This document shows, piece after piece, positions 27,910 through 34,805 of a stretch of DNA of 64,000 nt (position 1 is the stretch's first letter; the number at the start of each line of letters is the position of its first letter). Source of the stretch: Williamsia faeni. Lineage in GTDB: Bacteria > Actinomycetota > Actinomycetes > Mycobacteriales > Mycobacteriaceae. The stretch lies in the NCBI GenBank assembly GCA_003202005.1, contig QJJF01000003.1, forward strand, positions 248,001 to 312,000. Direction: 5' to 3'. Under the pieces are notes generated by a model. The model had not been told where the DNA came from, did not search any database, and saw nothing but the letters and a program-made list of their open reading frames with translations. The position numbers were made by a program, and so were the translations under genes.

Positions 27910-28628
27910 CAACACTGATCCTCGCTGCCCACGGTAGCCGCGACCCTCGGTTCGCGGCCACCGTGGCACGGATCAGTGCCGCCGTCCGCGATCGCCTCGG
28001 CGACGTGGATGTGCGGCTGGCGTACCTCGACCTCAACACTCCCACGGTGTCCGAGGTCCTGGCGCAGTGCAGCGGCGAGATCTTGCTCGCGCCGCTGCTG
28101 TTGTCGGAGGCTTTCCACAGCAAGATCGACCTGCCTTCGCTGGTCGATCAGGCCTGCCGCGACAACCCGACTCTGACGGTCCGTCAGCTGCCCACCCTGG
28201 GCGGCGACCCGCGGATCGTCACCGCCTTGGCCGACCGTCTCGATCAGGTCGGCCTGCGTCGGACCGACGGTGTTGTGATGACGGCCGTCGGCTCCAGCGA
28301 CGTCGTGGCAGACAACGCCGTGCGGGCCAGGGCAACCGAGTTGGCTCTCGAAATCGGCACCCCGCTGGTGGAACTCGTGTTCGCGACCCGCCTGGGCGCG
28401 GCCAACGAGACGTTGCGCGCCGCCATCGACAATCTTCGCCGCAAGGGCGCACAGCGCATCGTTGTGAGCCCGTATTTCTTGTCGGCAGGCCTGCTGACCG
28501 AACGCGTCGACACCGCCATCGACAATCTCGCACCAGGTGCTCAAATCGCCGGACCTCTCGGTGCCCACCCGGCTCTGATCGACGTCGTCTGCGATCGCTA
28601 CCGCGCCGCGCTCCCCATCCACGCCTGA
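27906..28628 (+). CDS. Sirohydrochlorin chelatase (CbiX/SirB-like)
   Basis: Probably inserts Fe2+ into sirohydrochlorin to make siroheme for NirA. The 240-residue protein has two CbiX-like repeats: LILAAHGSRDPRF at the start (catalytic His in AHGS), LLAPLLLSEAFHSKIDLP in the middle and RIVVSPYFLSAGLLTERV later. The second repeat has AVGSS instead of HGS. It starts at GTG 27906, overlapping the cysN stop by 4 nt, and ends the operon. It matches the ferrochelatase following cysH in mycobacteria (Rv2393, from memory). A cobalt-chelatase role cannot be excluded. Confidence 0.87.
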   Translation: MTTLILAAHGSRDPRFAATVARISAAVRDRLGDVDVRLAYLDLNTPTVSEVLAQCSGEILLAPLLLSEAFHSKIDLPSLVDQACRDNPTLTVRQLPTLGGDPRIVTALADRLDQVGLRRTDGVVMTAVGSSDVVADNAVRARATELALEIGTPLVELVFATRLGAANETLRAAIDNLRRKGAQRIVVSPYFLSAGLLTERVDTAIDNLAPGAQIAGPLGAHPALIDVVCDRYRAALPIHA

Positions 28629-28650
28629 CCGTCCCCCACCGGCAAACCGG

Positions 28651-29250
28651 CTACAGGTCGGCCGCAGCGGCGACCGGCCTGAGTGCGATCCCGTTGTAGC
28701 TCCCCGACAATGCGCGCCCGGCCGCCAGCAGCGGCGCCGTGCTCCGGAGTGTCCGCGACATCACGAAGGCACCTTCTAGCGAGCAGATGATCGCGATCAC
28801 CACCTCTTCGGCGAGGTCCTCCGGCAGGCCCCGACTGTGAAAATACGTGCGCCCCAGCGTGATCCAGTCACCGAAGATCGACGCCGCCGCCACCCTCAGC
28901 GACTCATCGGCGTTTGCCACTTCGCCGGCAACCGTCGACACGGGGCACATGTTCGCGTATCCGGTCGATTCCATGTCTTCGGCCGCTTGGGCAAACGCGA
29001 ACCGGATGCCCGCACCCAGGTCGAGTTGATCAGCCATCACCATTGGTACGACGGCGGCGTAGGCGACGCCGGCATTGACCAGCGCCTCCCGCGCGATCTG
29101 CGCCTTCCCCTCCGGAAAGTGGTGATAGATCGATCCGATCGGCGCGCCAGAGGCCGCCACGATCTGCTTCATGCTCAACGCCGCATACCCGTGCGCACGC
29201 ATGAGTTCGATCGCGGCCGTCAGAATCGATTCGCGCGTATCCCTTGCCAT
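28651..29250 (-). CDS. TetR/AcrR-family repressor (LmrA/YxaF-like)
   Basis: A 199-residue regulator with an N-terminal HTH (RESILTAAIELMRAHGYAALSMKQIVAASGAPIGSIYHHFP) and a C-terminal ligand domain containing GYANMCPVSTVAGEV. This resembles the LmrA/YxaF-type TetR C-terminal family. The ATG at 29250 is preferred because AAGGAGG lies 4-5 nt upstream. It is divergent from the hydrolase at 29313, and the shared 60-nt gap contains a tandem palindromic operator. It most likely represses itself and the hydrolase. The ligand is unknown. Confidence 0.88.
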   Translation of the reverse strand: MARDTRESILTAAIELMRAHGYAALSMKQIVAASGAPIGSIYHHFPEGKAQIAREALVNAGVAYAAVVPMVMADQLDLGAGIRFAFAQAAEDMESTGYANMCPVSTVAGEVANADESLRVAAASIFGDWITLGRTYFHSRGLPEDLAEEVVIAIICSLEGAFVMSRTLRSTAPLLAAGRALSGSYNGIALRPVAAAADL

Positions 29251-29270
29251 CACACCTCCTTCGTCACATA

Positions 29271-29302
29271 CTAGAACAGTCGCTCTAGAACGAGCGCTCT
29301 AG
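29271..29302. promoter_or_regulatory. Tandem operator between TetR regulator and hydrolase
   Basis: A 14-bp unit, CTAGAACNNNCGCT, occurs twice head to tail (29271-29284, 29285-29298) followed by CTAG (29299-29302). Each unit together with the next CTAG forms a near-palindrome CTAGAAC-N4-GCTCTAG. Two adjacent sites in a divergent promoter gap next to a TetR gene are a strong indication of its binding site. Confidence 0.7.
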
Positions 29303-29312
29303 GAGATCTCTG

Positions 29313-30155
29313 ATGCAAAGCGTCGAACTGACCGCCGGCACCATCGAGTATCGCGAAGCCGGCGATCCACACGGCCGGCCGGTGGTGTTCACGCACGGAC
29401 TACTCATGAACGACCATCAATGGGACCTCGTACTCCCCTTGCTGCCCAACACCTTTCGCTATCTTCTGCCGGTCCTTCCCCTCGGCGGTCATCGCATCCC
29501 GATGAAGCCTGACGCAGATCTGACGATGCCCGGGATGGTCGGGGTCCTCTCCGACTTCCTGTCGGCGCTGGACCTCCGGGATGCAACAGTCGTGCTCAGC
29601 GATTGGGGCGGCCCGCTGTTCCTGCCCGAACTGCAGACCGGGGAACGGGTGAGCCGCCTGGTGATCTGCCCGGCCGAAGCATTCGACAATTTCCCACCCG
29701 GATTCCCGGGCAAGATGGCCGTGGTCGCGGCCACGATGCCGGGCGGAATAACGTTCGCGCTGCGCCAGTTCCGTAGCCGGATACTCCGCAGAACCCCGAT
29801 GGTGCTCGGACTGATGGCAAAGAAGCCGATCCCGGACGACATCATCACTTCCTGGACCGATCCCGGCCTGGCGTCGGCCGATGTCCGTCGCGACGTACTC
29901 GCCTACGCCCGCGGAACCAAGTTCGACAAACGCGCCCTGATCGCCGACACCGAGCAGCTGCGCGAGTTCACGGGTCCGGTGCTGGTGCTCTGGGCCCCGG
30001 AAACCAACGTAATGCGCCGCGAGCACGGTCGACGTCTGGCCGATCTCGCACCGAACGGCAAACTCGTCGAGGTCCACGACGCCTACGTGCTGATCATGCT
30101 CGACCAACCCGAGCGCACCGCCGAACTCATCGCCGAGTTCCTGCAGACCACCTGA
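29313..30155 (+). CDS. Alpha/beta hydrolase with Asp nucleophile motif but no catalytic His
   Basis: A 280-residue alpha/beta hydrolase fold. The nucleophile elbow reads LSDWGG (D97), like epoxide hydrolases and haloalkane dehalogenases rather than serine esterases. The oxyanion strand is FTHGLLMND. The position that usually carries the catalytic His before the last helix reads VHDAYVLIMLDQPE, with Tyr where His is expected, so activity by the usual triad is doubtful. AGGAGA precedes the ATG. It is divergently paired with and probably repressed by the TetR protein. Substrate unknown. Confidence 0.75.
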   Translation: MQSVELTAGTIEYREAGDPHGRPVVFTHGLLMNDHQWDLVLPLLPNTFRYLLPVLPLGGHRIPMKPDADLTMPGMVGVLSDFLSALDLRDATVVLSDWGGPLFLPELQTGERVSRLVICPAEAFDNFPPGFPGKMAVVAATMPGGITFALRQFRSRILRRTPMVLGLMAKKPIPDDIITSWTDPGLASADVRRDVLAYARGTKFDKRALIADTEQLREFTGPVLVLWAPETNVMRREHGRRLADLAPNGKLVEVHDAYVLIMLDQPERTAELIAEFLQTT

Positions 30156-30160
30156 TCGCC

Positions 30161-30253
30161 CCTCCCAACCCCAAACGAGCCACCTATACGACGACGAGCC
30201 GCATATTTGTGGCTCGTCGTCGTATAGATGGCTCGTTTGCGGAGCGTGGGAGG
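30161..30253. repeat. Large inverted repeat (28-bp stem) at a convergent gene junction
   Basis: The arms at 30173-30200 and 30211-30238 are complementary over 28 bp with one mismatch, around a 10-nt AT-rich loop (GCATATTTGT). Outside an internal loop, CCTCCCA (30161-30167) pairs with TGGGAGG (30247-30253). Each arm contains GGCTCGT-type heptamers twice. It occupies nearly the whole gap between the hydrolase and cysA, which converge. It probably acts as a bidirectional terminator, or is a mobile/REP-like palindrome. Confidence 0.8.
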
Positions 30254-30261
30254 CGCCGAGA

Positions 30262-31260
30262 TCAGGCCAGTGCGGCCTCAGGGATGTGCGTGGCCCGCAC
30301 GTACACCTCGTCACCGTCATTGAGGCCCAGTGCTGCCGCGTCGCCGCGCGTGATCTGCGCGTGGAAGTCCTCATTGGTGGCGAGGTTTTCGAACTCCACC
30401 CGAACTTCGAAGCCCAGATACACAACGCGCTTGACCCGCGCCTTGATGACGCCCGTCTCCGCAGCTGCGGTTTCAGCGGAATCCAGAGCCAGGTCCGGAG
30501 TACGCCCGACCCGAATGTCATGCGGCCGCACCAGAACACCGTTGAGCTTGGCCACGGAGCCGAGGAACGACATGACAAACGGGTTCTCGGGACGGTCGTA
30601 CAGGTCCGCCGGTGAACCGATCTGCTCGATACGGCCCTTGTTGAGCACCGCGATGCGGTCGGCGACGTCGAGGGCTTCCTGCTGATCGTGGGTCACCAGG
30701 ACGGTGGTCACGTGCACCTCGTCGTGCAGACGACGGAGCCATGCCCGCAGGTCTTCGCGGACCTTCGCGTCGAGAGCACCGAAAGGCTCGTCGAGCAGCA
30801 GCACCTTCGGGTCGACGGCGAGCGCCCGCGCCAACGCCATGCGCTGACGCTGGCCACCCGAAAGCTGTGCCGGGTAACGGGTTTGGAAGCCCGCCAGCCC
30901 GACGACCTCGAGCAGCTCGTCGACCTTCTTCTTGATCTCGGGCTTCGGGCGCTTCCGGATCTTCAAACCGAAGGCGACGTTGTCCCGCACCGTCATGTGC
31001 TTGAACGCGGCGTAATGCTGGAACACGAACCCGATGTCGCGGTTCTGCGGCGACACCCGCGTGACGTCGTCGCCGTTGATGATCACGGTTCCCGAATCGA
31101 GCTGGTCGAGGCCGGCGATCGCCCGCAGGAGTGTCGACTTGCCCGACCCGGAAGGTCCGAGCAATGCGGTCAGCGAACCGACCGGGATGTCGATCGAGAC
31201 GTTGTCGAGCGCGGCGAAGTCTCCATAGTGCTTGTTCGCGTCGATTACCGAGATGGTCAT
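30262..31260 (-). CDS. cysA: Sulfate/thiosulfate ABC transporter ATP-binding protein
   Basis: Energises sulfate import. The 332-residue ATPase has Walker [12 protein letters not shown] (residues 33-43), Q-loop FVFQHYAAF, signature LSGGQRQR, Walker [13 protein letters not shown] and an H-loop (VTHDQQEA). A C-terminal TOBE-like domain follows. RPHDIRVGR near residue 245 is typical of CysA. It is last gene of the subI-cysT-cysW-cysA operon, with 4-nt overlaps throughout, opposite in direction to the nirA operon. Confidence 0.95.
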   Translation of the reverse strand: MTISVIDANKHYGDFAALDNVSIDIPVGSLTALLGPSGSGKSTLLRAIAGLDQLDSGTVIINGDDVTRVSPQNRDIGFVFQHYAAFKHMTVRDNVAFGLKIRKRPKPEIKKKVDELLEVVGLAGFQTRYPAQLSGGQRQRMALARALAVDPKVLLLDEPFGALDAKVREDLRAWLRRLHDEVHVTTVLVTHDQQEALDVADRIAVLNKGRIEQIGSPADLYDRPENPFVMSFLGSVAKLNGVLVRPHDIRVGRTPDLALDSAETAAAETGVIKARVKRVVYLGFEVRVEFENLATNEDFHAQITRGDAAALGLNDGDEVYVRATHIPEAALA

Positions 31261-32153
31261 ACCAGTTCACTCTCCTGGGTTTTCGGGCTTATTTCAGCCG
31301 GGGCAACAACCGCATCGGCCTCTTTGCTCGCACTGCGGCGGGACAGTTGATTGGTGTCAGTTCGCTTGCCGACAAAAGTCATCAGCAGCAACACGATGAT
31401 CGCGATCATCATCAGCAGAGTCGCGGCTGCGTACGCGCCGTACTCGTTGTAATCGTCGGTGTAGCGCGACGACACCAGCAGTGTCAGTGTCTGCGAGACA
31501 CCGGGCAGGTTGGACGACACGATGATCACGGCACCGTACTCACCGAGCGCACGGGCGATGGTCAACACCACGCCGTACGACAGGCCCCACCGGATCGCCG
31601 GCAAGGTGATCCGCCAGAACGTCTGCCATCCGCTGGCCCCGAGTGTTGCCGCGGCCTCTTCTTGCTCGGTTCCGATCTCACGCAGCACCGGTTCGACTTC
31701 GCGGACAACAAACGGCAACGTCACGAACAGTGTTGCCAGGACCATGCCCGGCAGGCCGAAGATCACCCGGAAACCGGTGCTCTCCAGACCGCCGAACCAA
31801 CCGCCATAGCCCCACAACAGGATCAGGGCCACACCGACAACAATTGGCGAGACGGCAAACGGGAGGTCGACGATGGCTTCCATCACTCCACGTCCACGGA
31901 AACGGCCGCGCACCAGTGCAAGTGCCGTGAAGACACCGAAGATCACGTTGAGCGGCACCACAATCGCGACGATCAACAGGCTCAACTGCAGAGCCGAGAT
32001 CGCGGCCGGGGTGGTGATCCAGTCCCAGAACTGGGCGATGCCGTGTTCGAAGGACCGCCAGAAGATGAGTCCCACCGGGACCACCACCAGGACGAACAGG
32101 TAGAGCAGCGCGATGATGCGCAACGAGATGCGAGGAAAGGCAGACAGTTTCAC
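31257..32153 (-). CDS. cysW: Sulfate ABC transporter permease CysW
   Basis: Inner-membrane permease half of the sulfate importer. The 298-residue protein has six predicted membrane helices and the BPD_transp_1 coupling loop around [27 protein letters not shown] (EAA motif). An N-terminal [22 protein letters not shown] segment is typical of CysW. Its Lys/Glu-rich C-terminal tail is cytoplasmic. ATGA overlaps join it to cysT and cysA. Confidence 0.93.
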   Translation of the reverse strand: MKLSAFPRISLRIIALLYLFVLVVVPVGLIFWRSFEHGIAQFWDWITTPAAISALQLSLLIVAIVVPLNVIFGVFTALALVRGRFRGRGVMEAIVDLPFAVSPIVVGVALILLWGYGGWFGGLESTGFRVIFGLPGMVLATLFVTLPFVVREVEPVLREIGTEQEEAAATLGASGWQTFWRITLPAIRWGLSYGVVLTIARALGEYGAVIIVSSNLPGVSQTLTLLVSSRYTDDYNEYGAYAAATLLMMIAIIVLLLMTFVGKRTDTNQLSRRSASKEADAVVAPAEISPKTQESELV

Positions 32154-32998
32154 GAGTTCAGCTCCTCACGGCGTGAGGTCCGTTGACCCACAACGCGTAG
32201 TACCAGCAGCACCACAAACGCGATCAGCAGCAACACCAGCGAAACGGTTGCGGCATCGACCGGTGAGTCGACCTCGATCTGCTGCTGGATGTACTGCGAC
32301 GCAACCTGGGTTTCGCCCGGGATGTTGCCGCCGATCAGCACCACGGAACCGAACTCACCGATGGCGCGGCTGAAGGCGAGGCCGGCACCGGAAAGGACTG
32401 CCGGGGCCAGTGCGGGAAAGATGATCTTCCACCAGATGACCCAGTTGTTGGCGCCCAGCGAAGCGGCTGCATCCTCGACCTCTTTGTCGATCTCGATCAG
32501 CACCGGCTGGACCTGACGCACCACGAACGGGAGCGTCACGAAGGCCAGGGCGATCACCAGCGCGGGCTGGGTGGCGTTGAGCTCGACGTTGATCGGGCTG
32601 TTCGGGCCGTAGAGCGAGAGCAACACGAGGCTGGCGACGATCGTCGGCAGCGCGAACGGAAGGTCGATCAGTGCGTTGACGTACCGCTTGCCGGGGAACT
32701 CGTCACGAACCAGAACCCAGGCGATGATCGTGCCCATGACCACGTTGATCACGGCGACAACCAGGGAGACCAGGACCGTGATCTTGAGTGCGTTGAGAGC
32801 ACCCTCTGCGGTGACCGCGTCCCAGAAACCGCTCCACCCGTCGTCGAACGCCTCGCTGGTGATCGCGGCGAGCGGCAGGAGCACGATGATGGTGAGCCAC
32901 AGCATTGCAACTCCGACACCCAGCGGTCCCACACTGCCCCAGGTGCGCCTGGTGGGCTTGGACTTGGCGACCGGTGGCGCCACTTCGGTGATGGTCAT
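32150..32998 (-). CDS. cysT: Sulfate ABC transporter permease CysT
   Basis: Partner permease of CysW. The 282-residue protein has about six membrane helices and the coupling loop VEDAAASLGANNWVIWWKIIFPALAPA. It sits between subI and cysW with 4-nt overlaps on both sides, implying fixed stoichiometry. CysT versus CysW labels rest on gene order and N-terminal sequence. Confidence 0.93.
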   Translation of the reverse strand: MTITEVAPPVAKSKPTRRTWGSVGPLGVGVAMLWLTIIVLLPLAAITSEAFDDGWSGFWDAVTAEGALNALKITVLVSLVVAVINVVMGTIIAWVLVRDEFPGKRYVNALIDLPFALPTIVASLVLLSLYGPNSPINVELNATQPALVIALAFVTLPFVVRQVQPVLIEIDKEVEDAAASLGANNWVIWWKIIFPALAPAVLSGAGLAFSRAIGEFGSVVLIGGNIPGETQVASQYIQQQIEVDSPVDAATVSLVLLLIAFVVLLVLRVVGQRTSRREELNS

Positions 32999-34146
32999 AC
33001 GTTGCCTCCGGCGTTGTAGATCTTGGTGATGGCACCCGACGCACCGAACAGCGCCTTGTCCACAGCGGACCAGCCCTTCAGGTCCTTGCCGTCGTTCTTG
33101 GCGGCCGTCCCCTCGCCCAGCACTGCACCCAACTCCTTGATCGTCCAGAGTTTCGCGATGTCACCCGGGAACAGGGATTTGGTCTCTTCGAGCACCGCCG
33201 GATCAACCGGGCGGAATCCGTTTTCGGCCCAGATCCGCTGCGCTTCCGGGGTGAACAGGTAGCTGACGAAGGCCTTGGCGGCGTCCTTCTCCTCGGTGGT
33301 GTTCACCACCGCCACCGGGTTCTCGATCTTGAAGGTCTCGGACGGAATGACGTAGTCGACGCGCTCCCCCGGCTCGGCGGTCGCATTCTGATTCTTGAGG
33401 AAGATCGCCTCGTTCTCGTAGCTGATCAGCACGTCGCCCTGACCCTGCTCGAAAGCGGTGGTGGCTTCGCGTCCGGACTTCGGCTGGACCTTCGTGTGAT
33501 CGCGGACGAGCTCGGCGACATAGTCGAGGCCGGCCTGGTTGTCGACACCGCCGTTGCTCTTCGCGGAGTACGGTGCCAGCAGGTTCCACTTGGCCGATCC
33601 CGAGCTACCCGGGTTCGGGGTGACCACCTGGACGCCCGGTTTGAGCAGGTCGTCCCAGGTCTGAATGTTCTTGGGGTTGCCCTCACGGACCACCAACGCG
33701 ACCACCGAACCGAAAGGCGTGCTTCCGTTGGGGTACTGCTCGGCCCAATCCTTGTCGACCACACCGGCTTTCACCAGACGGGTGATGTCGGGCGCGACCG
33801 AGAAGTTCACCACGTCGGCAGGAACTCGGCGGGCGACCTTGCGCGACTGGTCACCGGAGGCCCCGTAGGACGCCGAGAAACCGATGTCCCCGCCTTCCGG
33901 CGTATCCCGGAAGGCCGGGATGATCGCGTCGTAGCCGACCTTCGGCACCGCGTAGGCGTACAGATTCAGGTGATGCGAACCGCTGGAGATGTCTTGACCT
34001 CCGGGTTCGTCTGTCGAGCCGCCCCCGCAGCCCGACAACACCAACGCCGACACGACCAGCACGCAGAGCGAACCGGCCACGGACAGACCCCCCGCGCTCC
34101 GCTTTCGCCCCCGTGGCCGCGCATGGCGCGAGGATCGGAAAAGCAT
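32995..34146 (-). CDS. subI: Sulfate-binding lipoprotein
   Basis: Extracytoplasmic solute-binding protein that captures sulfate for the CysTWA importer. The 383-residue protein has a basic N-terminus and a hydrophobic signal ending in the lipobox LSGC (C40 lipidated). A periplasmic-binding fold of the sulfate/molybdate type follows (LNLYAYAVPKVGYDAIIPAFRDT, VTPNPGSSGSAKWNLLAPY, DVLISYENEAIF). AAGGGG lies 8 nt before the ATG. It is first structural gene, 79 nt after a leader peptide with a Cys-Arg end. Confidence 0.95.
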   Translation of the reverse strand: MLFRSSRHARPRGRKRSAGGLSVAGSLCVLVVSALVLSGCGGGSTDEPGGQDISSGSHHLNLYAYAVPKVGYDAIIPAFRDTPEGGDIGFSASYGASGDQSRKVARRVPADVVNFSVAPDITRLVKAGVVDKDWAEQYPNGSTPFGSVVALVVREGNPKNIQTWDDLLKPGVQVVTPNPGSSGSAKWNLLAPYSAKSNGGVDNQAGLDYVAELVRDHTKVQPKSGREATTAFEQGQGDVLISYENEAIFLKNQNATAEPGERVDYVIPSETFKIENPVAVVNTTEEKDAAKAFVSYLFTPEAQRIWAENGFRPVDPAVLEETKSLFPGDIAKLWTIKELGAVLGEGTAAKNDGKDLKGWSAVDKALFGASGAITKIYNAGGNV

Positions 34147-34225
34147 AGTTGTATCCCCTTATATTCACTGTCAGTAGGTCTATGGATGAGCGAGTCGTGG
34201 GCGATGGCCCGAATCTGGACGGCGT

Positions 34226-34315
34226 TCAACGACACAGTGCGTCAAAAACAGAGCGATAGTCGACCGCGAAGAGCACCAGGGTGTGGTGCACGCGGTAACC
34301 GTCGGCTGCAGACAT
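34226..34315 (-). CDS. Leader peptide of the sulfate transporter operon (cysteine-sensing candidate)
   Basis: A 29-codon ORF, ATG to TGA, ending VDYRSVFDALCR. Its last 12 residues align with those of the nirA leader (IDLGRACSALCR): V/I-D, then a common ALCR end with the Cys codon next to last. It starts 7 nt after a TAATGT -10 and has no SD, so it is likely leaderless. It precedes subI by 79 nt. A 4-bp hairpin GGGC-CATC-GCCC (34199-34210) follows its stop. Regulation by Cys-tRNA supply is inferred from the shared tail and the position. Confidence 0.65.
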   Translation of the reverse strand: MSAADGYRVHHTLVLFAVDYRSVFDALCR

Positions 34316-34322
34316 AGGCGGA

Positions 34323-34350
34323 ACATTAGCACCAGAATTTGGCGCGTGAA
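34323..34350 (-). promoter_or_regulatory. Predicted promoter of the subI-cysTWA operon
   Basis: On the minus strand TTCACG (34345-34350) and TAATGT (34323-34328) are 16 nt apart. The -10 is 7 nt from the leader ATG, the same as in the nirA leader. Confidence 0.45.
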
Positions 34351-34381
34351 CCTCACGAACAAGGGGGCGGGTGAGGCCCGA

Positions 34382-34459
34382 TCAGCGCAAGATCAACCAG
34401 GCGACGACAACCAAAACAACCAGACCGATCAAAGCGACGGTGACCTTCGAGCGCGGCAT
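34382..34459 (-). CDS. 25-residue membrane microprotein
   Basis: A single ORF encodes MPRSKVTVALIGLVVLVVVAWLILR: a short basic head and one hydrophobic helix ending in Arg. GGAGGGG lies 6 to 10 nt before its ATG, and the ATG shares one base with the stop of the upstream 66-residue membrane protein (TAATG), a classic reinitiation junction. The strong SD and coupling support real translation. It might form a complex with the larger partner. No family is recognised. Confidence 0.55.
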   Translation of the reverse strand: MPRSKVTVALIGLVVLVVVAWLILR

Positions 34460-34659
34460 TACCGTTCCCCTCCATCGACATCAGTTGAATCGCGACGGTC
34501 AAAGAGCCGAAACGATGCATCTACCAGGACATTCATCAACACAGCGATGCCGATTGCAAGCGGGATGACGATCGCCGCGCAGACAAGGAGCTGCGGCACA
34601 AACGACATCGACGTCAGCCACTCTTCGACGCCATCCCACCATCGGGTCAATGAATCCAC
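34459..34659 (-). CDS. Small single-pass membrane protein (Rv2401A-like)
   Basis: A 66-residue protein (MDSLTRWWDGVEEWLTSMSFVPQLLVCAAIVIPLA...) with a hydrophobic stretch of about 25 residues (FVPQLLVCAAIVIPLAIGIAVLMNVLV) and a charged C-terminal tail ending DGGER. It lies between subI and the GH15 gene, as the small membrane protein Rv2401A does in M. tuberculosis (from memory). It is divergent from the GH15 gene, with a 9-of-10 arm palindrome in between. Function unknown. Confidence 0.65.
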   Translation of the reverse strand: MDSLTRWWDGVEEWLTSMSFVPQLLVCAAIVIPLAIGIAVLMNVLVDASFRLFDRRDSTDVDGGER

Positions 34660-34681
34660 CGGGCAAGCCTAGCCCCTCGAT

Positions 34682-34702
34682 TTTTGATCACCGTGATTAA
34701 AA
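34682..34702. promoter_or_regulatory. AT-rich palindrome in the divergent promoter region before the GH15 gene
   Basis: Arms TTTTGATCAC (34682-34691) and GTGATTAAAA (34693-34702) match at 9 of 10 positions around a central C. Its low GC stands out from the surroundings. It lies 23 nt before the 66-residue gene and about 100 nt before the GH15 start. It is a plausible operator for either or both. Confidence 0.5.
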
Positions 34703-34805
34703 GTCCGGAGTCGCAATCACCAGGGGTCCCCGGCCCGAGAATCCGGGTCCGAACAGAATCTCTGCAGCGGTGGCAGCGGAGTACGACCGCCAGCATGATA
34801 GAGCC

